Below, in pieces: positions 25,998 through 34,021 of a stretch of 64,000 nt of DNA. The stretch is from Streptomyces sp. HUAS CB01 (lineage in GTDB: Bacteria > Actinomycetota > Actinomycetes > Streptomycetales > Streptomycetaceae). Positions within the stretch are counted from its first letter, which is position 1, and every line of letters begins with the position of its first letter. Where the stretch lies: the NCBI RefSeq assembly GCF_030406905.1, contig NZ_CP129137.1, forward strand, positions 4,484,001 through 4,548,000. Direction: 5' to 3'. A program made the translations under genes and the position numbers. The notes beneath the pieces are model-generated. The model was not told the origin of the DNA. It ran no database searches and saw nothing but the letters and a program-made list of their open reading frames with translations.

Positions 25998-26674
25998 ACC
26001 ACACCTGCTACGTCGCGCACCTTGCCGTCGCGGACGACTATCTCGCGGTCGGAGTACGCCGCGACCCGGGCTTCGTGGGTCACCAGGACGACCGCGGCAC
26101 CGGTGTCCCTGGCGGCGCCCGTGAGCAGTTGCATCACGCGCTCGCCGTTGAGCGAGTCCAGAGCGCCGGTCGGCTCGTCGGCGAAGAGCACCCGCGGGCC
26201 GGTGACGAGGGAGCGGGCGACGGCGACGCGCTGGCCCTGGCCGCCGGAGACCTCGCCGGGACGCTTGTGCCCAACCTCGGCGACCTCCAGACGCTCCATC
26301 CACTCCAGAGCCAGACGCTCGGCTTCCTTGCGCTTGACGCCGTTCAGTCGCAGGGGCAGAGCGACGTTCTCGAGGCAGGTCAGCTCCGGTACGAGCTGGC
26401 CGAACTGGAAGACGAAGCCGAAGTCGCCGCGGCGCAGGGCGCTGCGTTCCGCGTCCCTCATCGCCGACAGCTCACGGCCGTCGTAGGTGATGGTCCCCGA
26501 GTCGGGGGTGACGATTCCGGCGAGGCAGTGCAGCAGGGTCGACTTGCCGGACCCGGAAGGGCCCATGACGGCGACGATCTCGCCGGCGTCGACCGCGAAC
26601 ACGGCGCCGTCGAGGGCGGCGGTGGGCCCGTACGTCTTGTGCAGTGCGGTCGCGTGGAGCAGAGGCTCGCTCAC
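25994..26674 (-). CDS. ABC transporter ATP-binding protein, MacB/LolD type
   Basis: 226 residues from a GTG overlapping the padR stop. It has all nucleotide-binding motifs: Walker A GPSGSGKST at about 36-44, Q-loop FVFQFGQLVP, signature VSGGQGQRVAVA, Walker B RVLFADEPTGALDS, and the His switch VLVTHEARVAA. It is coupled at both ends by 4-bp overlaps (padR stop, permease start), so the three products are made together. Confidence 0.95.
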   Translation of the reverse strand: MSEPLLHATALHKTYGPTAALDGAVFAVDAGEIVAVMGPSGSGKSTLLHCLAGIVTPDSGTITYDGRELSAMRDAERSALRRGDFGFVFQFGQLVPELTCLENVALPLRLNGVKRKEAERLALEWMERLEVAEVGHKRPGEVSGGQGQRVAVARSLVTGPRVLFADEPTGALDSLNGERVMQLLTGAARDTGAAVVLVTHEARVAAYSDREIVVRDGKVRDVAGVV

Positions 26675-27195
26675 CTGGCGATCTCCTTCGCCAGCTGGTC
26701 GAGCCGGGCCGCGGTCAGTTCCAGCCAGCGCAGGTCCGCTTCGAGGTGGAACAGGGCGTGGTCGCAGATGAGCTGGTCGGCCAGGTCACCGCCCTGCTTG
26801 CGGCGGGTGAGCTCACGCATCAGCCGCAGGTGCTCCGCGCGCTGGGTGTCGAGGAGTTCGGCGGCGCTGCGGCCGGTGAGGAGGGCGAGGACGACCTTGG
26901 TGTACAGGGTCGACTGAAGATACGGTTCCGGCTTCTCGGGCTGCGCCAGCCACTGTGATACGTCGGTGATGCCGGCTTCGGTGATGGCGTACCGCTTGCG
27001 CTCAGGCCCGCCGCCGGCCTCTACGGCGTCGACCTCGACAAGGCCGTTCTTCAGCAGCCGTGACATCGTCGCGTAGACCTGGCCGTAGGCGAGAGGCCGG
27101 TCATGACCGAATTTCTCGTCGAAGGCGCGCTTGAGGTCATAGCCGTGACGTGGGCCGGACTCAAGCAGCCCGAGCAGTGTGTGACCGATGGACAT
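26671..27195 (-). CDS. PadR family transcriptional regulator
   Basis: 174 residues from ATG 27195 (GTG at 27204 is the alternative). The N-terminal winged helix (IGHTLLGLLESGPRHGYDLKRAFDEKFG, AYGQVYATMSRLLKNGLVEVD) is followed by the PadR C-terminal dimerisation helices (YLQSTLYTKVVLALL, LRWLELTAARLDQL). The promoter has TATAGT seven bases before the ATG, so the message is probably leaderless, and a 19-bp palindrome overlaps it. PadR-ABC operons are usually repressed by the regulator until a toxic ligand binds. It overlaps the ATPase gene by 4 bp. Confidence 0.93.
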   Translation of the reverse strand: MSIGHTLLGLLESGPRHGYDLKRAFDEKFGHDRPLAYGQVYATMSRLLKNGLVEVDAVEAGGGPERKRYAITEAGITDVSQWLAQPEKPEPYLQSTLYTKVVLALLTGRSAAELLDTQRAEHLRLMRELTRRKQGGDLADQLICDHALFHLEADLRWLELTAARLDQLAKEIAR

Positions 27196-27203
27196 GGCGA
27201 GCA

Positions 27204-27222
27204 CTATACATGCGGTGTATAT
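27204..27222 (-). promoter_or_regulatory. PadR operator site 1, overlapping the padR promoter
   Basis: CTATACATGCGGTGTATAT is an imperfect 8-3-8 palindrome covering the -10 element of padR. Its AT-rich half-sites stand out in this GC-rich DNA, and the same motif recurs at 27449. Confidence 0.75.
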
Positions 27223-27448
27223 ACGGCATGCACAGTCGATCTCCCGCGAGCAGGGGGTCGCTCCGCAGGTGGGAGCCTCGGTGACGTGCTTGTCGGGTGG
27301 TTGCGTCGACCGGCTCGCCGCCCGACCGCGGTGAAGTGCGCCGCGGATGGCCTCGACGGAGTGCGGGGAACGCGGGTGTCGAACCTCGCGTGGCTCCTGA
27401 TCTGGATGTTCGCGACTGATGTCCGGTTCGGGTTGCTAGTCGTTGAGT
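27223..27448. other. Spacer between the padR and deacetylase promoters
   Basis: No gene found between the two palindromes; the divergent promoters lie at its ends. Confidence 0.5.
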
Positions 27449-27467
27449 GTATACATCGCATGTATAC
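27449..27467 (+). promoter_or_regulatory. PadR operator site 2, in the deacetylase promoter
   Basis: GTATACATCGCATGTATAC is a perfect 8-3-8 palindrome matching site 1. A further half-site (TGTGTATAG) and a likely -10 TATAGT (27476-27481) follow, about 100 bp before the deacetylase start. Confidence 0.75.
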
Positions 27468-27580
27468 GTTCTGTGTATAGTCGTCTCTGTGCGCCCGCCC
27501 GATCGGTTCCCGGCACCCGCCGTACCCCGTGGCGCGCCCACATCGACAGGACCAGCCCGCTCTATGGGGGAAGCGCCACC

Positions 27581-28444
27581 ATGCCCGAAATACCCGGAAC
27601 CACGACCACCACCAGGCCCACCAGGACAGGCCGGACCCGGCCCAGGGTCGCCTCCGCAGTCGCCGCGATGTCCCTCGCCGCGCTCGCCCTCACCGGCTGC
27701 GCGACGGACCGCGTCTCGCCCTCCGAGGCCCGCGCGGACGCGCTGGAGAACCCCGCAGCCTCGACCGGAGGCGACGGGAAGGCGGCGAAGGCGGGTTCTG
27801 CCGGACGCAACGCGGCCGGCGCGAAGGTGCCGGTCGACTGCGAGAAGACCAAGTGCATCGCTCTGACCTTCGACGGCGGCCCCGGGAAGGCCACACCTGC
27901 ACTCCTCGACATCCTCAAGAAGGAGAAGGTCCACGCCACCTTCTTCCTGCTCGGCAAGAACCATGTGCTCAAGTACCCGGAGACCGTCCGCCGCCTCGCC
28001 GCCGAGGGCCACGAGGTCGCCAACCACACCTGGACCCACGAACGGCTCGACACGCTCGACAAGGACGCCATACGCGAGGAACTGGGCCGTACTCAGGACG
28101 CCATCGCCGAACTCACCGGCAGGAAGCCGACCCTGATGCGCCCGCCCCAGGGCCGCACCAACGACGACGTCACGGCCGTCAGCAAGGAGCTCGGACTCTC
28201 CCAGGTGCTGTGGAGCACCACCGCGAAGGACTTCTCCACCACGGACTCAGCCCTGATCGCCGAGCGCACCCTCGACCAGGCGGGCCGGGACGGCATCATC
28301 CTTCTCCACGACATCTACGACGGCACCGTCCCCGCCGTGCCCGCCATCATCACCGAGCTGAAGAAGCGCGGCTACACCTTGGTCACGGTCACCGAACTCC
28401 TCCACCCGGCCCAGCCGGTTCCCGGAGCCGTGTACGACCAGTGA
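27581..28444 (+). CDS. Polysaccharide deacetylase (CE4) lipoprotein
   Basis: 287 residues. Lipobox AALALTGC (Cys at about 39) predicts a membrane-anchored outer lipoprotein; a linker precedes the NodB domain (about 88-280). CE4 motifs: TFDGGPG (motif 1), HTWTHERL (H-x3-H metal ligands, motif 2), RPPQG (motif 3), and ILLHD (motif 5). Motif 1 normally reads TFDDGP; here the second Asp, a metal ligand, is Gly, so metal use or activity may differ. Likely substrate is peptidoglycan or another N-acetylated polymer. Its promoter carries a PadR-type palindrome shared with the divergent transporter operon. Confidence 0.9.
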   Translation: MPEIPGTTTTTRPTRTGRTRPRVASAVAAMSLAALALTGCATDRVSPSEARADALENPAASTGGDGKAAKAGSAGRNAAGAKVPVDCEKTKCIALTFDGGPGKATPALLDILKKEKVHATFFLLGKNHVLKYPETVRRLAAEGHEVANHTWTHERLDTLDKDAIREELGRTQDAIAELTGRKPTLMRPPQGRTNDDVTAVSKELGLSQVLWSTTAKDFSTTDSALIAERTLDQAGRDGIILLHDIYDGTVPAVPAIITELKKRGYTLVTVTELLHPAQPVPGAVYDQ

Positions 28445-28479
28445 AGCCAACAGCCGTGCGGTGCCCGTCGACCGCGGAC

Positions 28480-30108
28480 TCAGGGCGCGACGCCGGCCAG
28501 CCCTCCGCCACCGGTGGCGATGCCGCCGCTGGGCCGGGGCGTGGAGAAGGGGGGCGTGGTCGGCCGGCACGTCGTCCCGGGTGGAGGGAGCGTGCCGTCG
28601 ACGAAGTAGCGGCTTTCGTGCTCCTGTACGCAACTGCTGCGGTTGACCAGCGCGGTGTGCCCGTACCCGTCATGGGTGAGCAGACGGGCGTTCGCCAGTT
28701 CTCGGGCCATGGCCTGCGCGTTCGCGTACGGGGTGGAGGGGTCGTAGATGGTGCCGACCACCAGGACGGGATGGGCCGTCGGCCTGTTCCACGGGCCGGT
28801 GTAGCGGTCCGCTGCGACCGTCGGCCAGGTGGCACATCCCTCGGCCGCCCATGTCCAGAAGCGTCCGACGTCGCCCGCGCGGACGGCGGCGGCCTCCTCC
28901 AGCGCGTGGTAGTCCCCGGGGTCACGGGGGTTGGGGCTGTCGCCGCAGAGGACGGCGGACGCCTGCTCCTCGCCGACGTACGGATCCGGGTGCGGGACCG
29001 GCGGCGGGGGCGGCAGCGGGGCGGGCTCCGGGGCGCGGCCCTGCCACAGGTCCTGGAGCCTGCCGGCGAGGTCCGTCCAGCCGGGGTGGACGACGTAGAG
29101 GCCGTTCACGACGTCGCCCATGGTGCGGCCGTAGGTCCACGGGCCCACGGGACGTTCACGGAGCCGCTGCAGCAGCCGGCCGAACTTGTCCCGGGTCGCC
29201 TGCGGGCTCCCGGCGGAGAAGGCGCAGCGGGAGACGGTGGTGGACCCGCACAGACCGAGGAACCTGTCCAGGGTCGCGGCGGCGGTGCGGTCCGAACCCA
29301 TGCGCAGGAACGTCGTGAGCCGGGCGTCGTCCGAGGCGTCGTTCGTCCAGGCCCGCGGGTCGATGTTGCTGTCGAGGGCCATGGCCCGGACCTTGCCCGG
29401 GAACAGGTTGGCGTAGGTGGCTCCGAGGATCGTCCCGTACGACATCCCGAGGTACGAGAGCTGCCGGTCGCCGACGGCATGCCGGAGCAGGTCGAGGTCG
29501 CGTGCGGTGTCGGTGGTCGACACATGGCGCAGCAGTTCGGGGTCGCGTTGCTGACAGCGCCGGGACAGGTCCTTGTACGCGGCGATCCACTCCGCCCGCT
29601 CCCGTGCACCCACCGGGAAGCCGGCCGGCTTCCCGGCGGCCCAGGCGTCCGCCTCCTCGCGACTGCCGAAGCAGTTCACCGCGGTGCTGCTCCCGATACC
29701 GCGGGGGTCCCAGCTGACGATGTCGAACCGTTCCCGCACCTCCTGCGGGAACGACTCGTAGTTCTGCGGCATCTGGACCGTCCCGGGCCCTCCGGGGCCT
29801 CCGGGGTTGAAGAACAGGGTGCCGATGCGGCGTCCGGGGTCGGTCGCCTTCCGCCTGATGACGGCCAGTTCGATCGTGCGGCCACGGGGATTCGCGTGGT
29901 CGAGCGGCACGTTCGCCGTCGCGCAGTCGAACGGACTGCCCGGGACACAGGGGGTCCAGTCCAGCTTCGGGGCGGGCGCCGCCCGAGGGGGCGTGTCACC
30001 GCCGGCCGGGGCGATGTCCGGCCCGATGAACAGCGTCGAGCAGAACAGCGTTGCGGCGAGGGCCGCCGCATGATGCCGGCGGCCCGCCACGTGCCCGGGT
30101 ATGTGCAT
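28480..30108 (-). CDS. Secreted alpha/beta-hydrolase, peptidase family S33 (tripeptidyl aminopeptidase type)
   Basis: 542 residues from ATG 30108 with GGAAGGGCGGAG before it. A signal peptide (AAALAATLFCSTLFIG) is followed by a catalytic alpha/beta-hydrolase fold. RIGTLFFNPGGPGGPG is the oxyanion region, the nucleophile Ser is in LSYLGMSYGTILGATYA, the Asp is in VGTIYDPSTPYA and the His in LTHDGYGHTAL. The C-terminal TAP-like cap domain (CATWP, SSCVQEHESRYFVDGTLPPPGTTC) is typical of the streptomycete Slp/Tap proteases, which remove N-terminal tripeptides from secreted proteins. Convergent with the deacetylase gene. Confidence 0.92.
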   Translation of the reverse strand: MHIPGHVAGRRHHAAALAATLFCSTLFIGPDIAPAGGDTPPRAAPAPKLDWTPCVPGSPFDCATANVPLDHANPRGRTIELAVIRRKATDPGRRIGTLFFNPGGPGGPGTVQMPQNYESFPQEVRERFDIVSWDPRGIGSSTAVNCFGSREEADAWAAGKPAGFPVGARERAEWIAAYKDLSRRCQQRDPELLRHVSTTDTARDLDLLRHAVGDRQLSYLGMSYGTILGATYANLFPGKVRAMALDSNIDPRAWTNDASDDARLTTFLRMGSDRTAAATLDRFLGLCGSTTVSRCAFSAGSPQATRDKFGRLLQRLRERPVGPWTYGRTMGDVVNGLYVVHPGWTDLAGRLQDLWQGRAPEPAPLPPPPPVPHPDPYVGEEQASAVLCGDSPNPRDPGDYHALEEAAAVRAGDVGRFWTWAAEGCATWPTVAADRYTGPWNRPTAHPVLVVGTIYDPSTPYANAQAMARELANARLLTHDGYGHTALVNRSSCVQEHESRYFVDGTLPPPGTTCRPTTPPFSTPRPSGGIATGGGGLAGVAP

Positions 30109-30481
30109 GCTCCGCCCTTCCTCGCTCACGGCTGAGTACCCGAAGCCGCCCAGGTCCTGGACGTCGGTACACGACCGCCTCCACACCATCGCGGCCGGAC
30201 GGGGCACGCCAGCGGACCGCGGCTGAATGGCCGAGCCGCCGGATCGCGGTGGCCCGGCCACGGGACCGGGCCGGGGCCGGGCCGTCGATCCGTCCTCGAT
30301 CGCACGGCCGGCTGGTCTGCGAGGTCGGGGTCCCTTTCACCGACGGCAGGGGCCAGGCGAGGGGGCCAGGCGAGGGGGCGAGGGGAGAGGGCGTGGGGGA
30401 GGGGAGGGCGAGTGGTGCGAGGGCGTGGGCCGGAAGGCACCGGCCCGGAGGGGGCCGGCGCGCCGTCGGGGCCGGGCCGGG
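30109..30481. other. Intergenic region with a G-rich purine tract
   Basis: No gene. From 30347 to about 30420 the plus strand is a run of G blocks separated by A or C, with a 13-bp duplication of GGGGCCAGGCGAG. It lies downstream of the SDR gene and upstream of the S33 peptidase gene (both minus strand). Confidence 0.55.
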
Positions 30482-31249
30482 TCAGCGCTCCCGGTGGACC
30501 TTCGTGTTCGACGCCTGGGCCCGGGGGCGGACGATCAGCAGGTCGATGTTGACGTGGGCCGGGCGGGTGACCGCCCAGGTGACGGTCTCGGCGACGTCCT
30601 CGGCGGTGAGCGGTTCGGCGACGCCCTCGTAGACCTTGGCGGCCTTCTCGGTGTCGCCCCGGAACCGCGTGGTCGCGAAGCCCTCTGTCTTGACCATGCC
30701 CGGGGCGATCTCGACGACGCGGACCGGTGTGCCGACGATCTCCAGACGAAGGGTCTCTGCGAGGACGTGCACGCCGTGCTTCGCGGCGACGTAACCCGCG
30801 CCACCCTCGTACGTGGCGTGCCCGGCCGTGGACGAGAGGATCACGACCGTGCCGTCGCCACTGGCGGTGAGCGCGGGGAGCAGCGCCTGGGTGAGGTTCA
30901 GCGTGCCGATGACGTTGACCTCGTACATCTGGCGCCAGTCGGCCGGGTCGCCGGTCGCGACGGAGTCGGCGCCGAGGGCTCCGCCCGCATTGTTGACCAG
31001 GACCTTCACGGGGCCGGAGCCTTCGAGGGAGGAAGCGAAGGCGTCAACGGCGGCGCGGTCGGTGACGTCGAGGGGATGGGCCGTGGCCGGGTGCCCGGCG
31101 TCCGTCAGTTCGGCGGCGAGGGCTTCCACCCGGTCCTTGCGACGGGCGGTGAGGACCACGTGGTAGCCGGCCGCGGCGAGACTCCGCGCGGTGGCGGCGC
31201 CGATTCCGCTGCTCGCTCCGGTGACGACGGCGATGGGCGTGGCGGTCAT
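30482..31249 (-). CDS. SDR family NAD(P)-dependent oxidoreductase
   Basis: 255 residues, classical short-chain dehydrogenase. Cofactor motif TGASSGIG (residues 10-17), the Arg pair in LTARRKDR suggesting NADPH, VLVNNAGG, and catalytic Ser/Tyr/Lys in ILSSTAGHATYEGGAGYVAAKHG. The closest general type is the YdfG-like serine/3-hydroxy acid dehydrogenases; substrate unknown. ATG preceded by GAGGAG. Confidence 0.92.
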   Translation of the reverse strand: MTATPIAVVTGASSGIGAATARSLAAAGYHVVLTARRKDRVEALAAELTDAGHPATAHPLDVTDRAAVDAFASSLEGSGPVKVLVNNAGGALGADSVATGDPADWRQMYEVNVIGTLNLTQALLPALTASGDGTVVILSSTAGHATYEGGAGYVAAKHGVHVLAETLRLEIVGTPVRVVEIAPGMVKTEGFATTRFRGDTEKAAKVYEGVAEPLTAEDVAETVTWAVTRPAHVNIDLLIVRPRAQASNTKVHRER

Positions 31250-31300
31250 GACGGCTCCTCGGTCAACTGATCGTTACCAGTGGTCAGGATAGGCAGAGGC

Positions 31301-31636
31301 TCACCGGCCGCGCGGCGCGTACATGATCACGGCCATGCCCGCCAGGCAGATCAGGGCGCCCAGGACGTCCCAGCGGTCGGGACGGTAGCCGTCGGCCACC
31401 ATGCCCCAGGCGATCGAACCCGCGACGAACACCCCGCCGTAGGCGGCGAGGACCCGTCCGAAGTCGCCCTGCGGCTGGAACGTGGCCACGAACCCGTACG
31501 CACCGAGGGCGAGGACCCCCGCGCCGATCCAGATCCAGCCCCGGTGCTCCCGCACACCCTGCCAGACCAGCCAGGCACCGCCGATCTCGAAGACGGCGGC
31601 GACGGCGAAAAGGAACACGGAGCGGGCGACGACCAT
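31301..31636 (-). CDS. YnfA family (UPF0060) small membrane protein
   Basis: 111 residues with four membrane helices: [56 protein letters not shown] and [16 protein letters not shown]. The motifs FEIGGAWL and [10 protein letters not shown]...[12 protein letters not shown] are those of YnfA, a relative of small multidrug resistance efflux proteins. The physiological substrate is uncertain. It is 51 bp downstream of the SDR start, on the same strand. Confidence 0.93.
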   Translation of the reverse strand: MVVARSVFLFAVAAVFEIGGAWLVWQGVREHRGWIWIGAGVLALGAYGFVATFQPQGDFGRVLAAYGGVFVAGSIAWGMVADGYRPDRWDVLGALICLAGMAVIMYAPRGR

Positions 31637-31741
31637 GACGCCAGCCTGGCACGTCGAGGTGCGGCACCCGCGACACGGGACGGTGTGCGGTCCGCGCCGG
31701 GCCGGCGCCGCGCATCCCGCGTTCGCCGCCGAGTCCCGTGC

Positions 31742-33178
31742 TCAGTCCCGCGCCCACGCGATGTATCCGTCCGGGCGTACCAGGACTGCCGAGCGGTTCG
31801 CGTCGCACCAGTGGGCCCTGGCGACGGGGCCGGGCGCCGAAGGCGGCTCCGTGTCGGCTCCGTCCGGTGCCACGAGGACGAACTCGCCCCTGCGCAGCAG
31901 TTCGTAGAGCCGGCCCTCCCTGAGGGAGAGGTCGGGCGCGCGCCTGCCGGTCAGTCGGTGGGCGCCGCGCGGGGCACCGTAGGAGAGACCTGTGCCCGAG
32001 ATCATGCCCATCGCCTTGTCCGCGGCGGGCCGGGCCGCATTCAGGAAGCTGGTCGCCAGGGCGCGGGTGAGGCGCTCGAGGGGTGTGTGCGCCATGGCGA
32101 GGCGCACGATCGCCCCGCTGCTGCGCACCACCTGGGCGCCCACCGGGTGGCGCTCGGAGTGGTAGGTGTCGAGGAGTCCGTCGGGGTCCGGGGCGTGGTT
32201 CCGCAGGGCGGCGACGAGCTTCCAGGACAGGTTCGCCGCGTCCTGCAGGCCGGTGTTCATCCCCTGGCCTCCGGCGGGAGAGTGCACATGCGCGGCGTCC
32301 CCGGCGAGGAAGACCCTGCCCCGGCGGTACTCGGGGACCTGGCGTTCGTCGCTGTGGAAGCGGGAGAGCCAGCGGGCGTCCCGCATGCCGTAGTCGGTGC
32401 CGAGCGCCTGGCGGGCGACCTCGCGCACCTCGTCCAGGTCTACTGGCCGGTCGTCCGGCTGCGTGCGGTCGCGCCGCCACCCCATCACCCGGTACCAGCC
32501 GTCACCGAAGGGGGCTATGAAGGCGAAGGCCCGGCCCGTGCCGTTGACGGTGAGCAGATTCTCCGGTTCCTGGTCGAGCCGCACGTCCGCGAGCAGGATC
32601 GAGCGGATGGCCGAGACCCCGGGGAAGGGCAGACCGAGCGACTGCCGCACCGAACTGCGCATCCCGTCCGTGCCGACGAGGTAGCGGGAGCGCAGTTCCG
32701 TGCCGGCACCGTGCTCGTCGCGGATCTCGGCGGTGACCGATCCGGCGTCCTGCCGCAGGCCGCGCAGCTCCGTGCCGTACCGGAAGTCGGCCCCGGCGGC
32801 GCGTGCACGGCGCTCCAGCAGCCGCTCCACCTCGTACTGCGGCGCTATCAGCAGATAGGGGAAGCGGGAAGCCAGCCGGGACAGATCGAGGGAGAGCCGG
32901 CGGAACAGTCGCAGGCCGGTGATGGGTGTACCCCTCGCCACCAGTTCGTCCGCCAGATCCCTGGCGTCGAGGAGCTCCAGCGTGCGTGCGTGCACCCCGA
33001 AGGCCCGGGTCAGATTGCTCCTCTCCGGCGGCCGGCGTTCGACCACGGTGATGCGGACACCGGCCGCCGCGAGGTCGCCCGCGAGCAGAAGCCCGGTGGG
33101 CCCCGCCCCCACGACCGTCACGTCCGTCTCCGTGGGGGCGGGGGTGGTGGTGCTCCGGTCGGCGGTCTGGTCGGTCAT
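31742..33178 (-). CDS. FAD-dependent aromatic hydroxylase-type monooxygenase
   Basis: 478 residues from ATG 33178 with AGGAGG seven bases upstream. Class A flavoprotein monooxygenase: FAD-binding VTVVGAGPTGLLLAGDLA at the N-terminus, ERRP for the ribose, the central GTDGMRSSVR (DG motif), and VFLAGDAAHVHSPAGGQGMNTGLQDAANLSWKL for FAD phosphate binding. The family hydroxylates phenols, polyketides and rifamycin-like antibiotics. Divergent from a TetR gene, with operator repeats between them, so it is probably induced by an aromatic compound, perhaps for detoxification. Confidence 0.93.
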   Translation of the reverse strand: MTDQTADRSTTTPAPTETDVTVVGAGPTGLLLAGDLAAAGVRITVVERRPPERSNLTRAFGVHARTLELLDARDLADELVARGTPITGLRLFRRLSLDLSRLASRFPYLLIAPQYEVERLLERRARAAGADFRYGTELRGLRQDAGSVTAEIRDEHGAGTELRSRYLVGTDGMRSSVRQSLGLPFPGVSAIRSILLADVRLDQEPENLLTVNGTGRAFAFIAPFGDGWYRVMGWRRDRTQPDDRPVDLDEVREVARQALGTDYGMRDARWLSRFHSDERQVPEYRRGRVFLAGDAAHVHSPAGGQGMNTGLQDAANLSWKLVAALRNHAPDPDGLLDTYHSERHPVGAQVVRSSGAIVRLAMAHTPLERLTRALATSFLNAARPAADKAMGMISGTGLSYGAPRGAHRLTGRRAPDLSLREGRLYELLRRGEFVLVAPDGADTEPPSAPGPVARAHWCDANRSAVLVRPDGYIAWARD

Positions 33179-33259
33179 GACGGTGCCTCCTGTCGGCACT
33201 CGGGCGCCCGAGGGACGGCCGGGTTTCCCCTGCCGGGCCACGGGTCGGGCGCTTGAAGG

Positions 33260-33371
33260 TCAACGAGCGTGGGCCTACGAGTGTGGGTCAACGCATGTTG
33301 GCCAACGCTTGTAGGCAACGTTAGGTCCGGTCCGACTGGTCTGTCAACGCCCGTTGGCCTACATTTGTTGG
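33260..33371. promoter_or_regulatory. Tandem array of six 14-bp TetR-type operators
   Basis: Four 14-bp units abut without spacers: TCAACGAGCGTGGG (33260), CCTACGAGTGTGGG (33274), TCAACGCATGTTGG (33288), CCAACGCTTGTAGG (33302). A half unit CAACGTTAGG follows, and two more units lie at 33344 and 33358, the last ending one base before the tetR ATG. The shared form is YCWACG, three bases, then GTTGG-like. Each unit is a partial palindrome and they alternate as pairs. Confidence 0.8.
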
Positions 33372-33372
33372 C

Positions 33373-33963
33373 ATGACTTCGGAGCCCTCTCCCACCGCGC
33401 GCCGCTCGGACGCCACCCGCGCCGCCATCCTCGAAGCCGCCCGTGAACGCTTCGCCGCCGACGGGTACGAGCGGGCCACGATCCGCGCCATCGCCAAGGA
33501 CGCGGGGATCGACCCGTCGATGGTGATGCGGTACTACGGCAACAAGGAGGGGCTCTTCGCCGCGGCCTCCGAGATGGACCTGCGGCTTCCCGAACTGGGT
33601 GCGATGCCCGGGCAGCACATCGGCGCCGTGCTCGTGTCCCACTTCCTCGACCGGTGGGAGCACGACGAGGTGCTGACGGCGATGCTCCGGGTCGGTGTCA
33701 CCAACGCCGCCGGTGCCGAGCGCATGACGGAGGTGTTCCGGGGGCAGTTGCTGCCCATCGCCGAAGGGGTGTGCCCCGTGCGCGACGAGGTGCCGCGCCG
33801 GGCCGCGCTCGCCGCCTCGCAGATCCTGGGAATGGCCCTCGCCCGCTATGTGCTCCGGATCCCGCCGGCGGTCGAGATGACCCGGGACGAGGTGATCGCG
33901 TGGCTCGCCCCGACGATCCAGCGGTATCTCACCGCGGAGAGTCCTCAGCCGTACCGGTCATGA
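33373..33963 (+). CDS. TetR family transcriptional regulator
   Basis: 196 residues. The helix-turn-helix is in the first ~60 residues (TRAAILEAARERFAADGYERATIRAIAKDAGIDPSMVMRYYGNKEGLF). The C-terminal TetR_C-like domain (LLPIAEGVCP, ALAASQILGMALARYVLRI) is ligand-binding and dimerising. No ribosome site: an operator unit abuts the ATG, so the transcript is probably leaderless. Likely represses itself and the divergent monooxygenase through the array at 33260-33371. Confidence 0.93.
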   Translation: MTSEPSPTARRSDATRAAILEAARERFAADGYERATIRAIAKDAGIDPSMVMRYYGNKEGLFAAASEMDLRLPELGAMPGQHIGAVLVSHFLDRWEHDEVLTAMLRVGVTNAAGAERMTEVFRGQLLPIAEGVCPVRDEVPRRAALAASQILGMALARYVLRIPPAVEMTRDEVIAWLAPTIQRYLTAESPQPYRS

Positions 33964-34021
33964 CCACGGTGACCCTCGCCGAAGCGATGACCGGGTGCAC
34001 CTGACGGCCCGGCGAGTGCGG

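Noticed and set aside
28445..28479. Terminator between the deacetylase and S33 peptidase genes
   Set aside because: The 35-bp gap has no stable inverted repeat.
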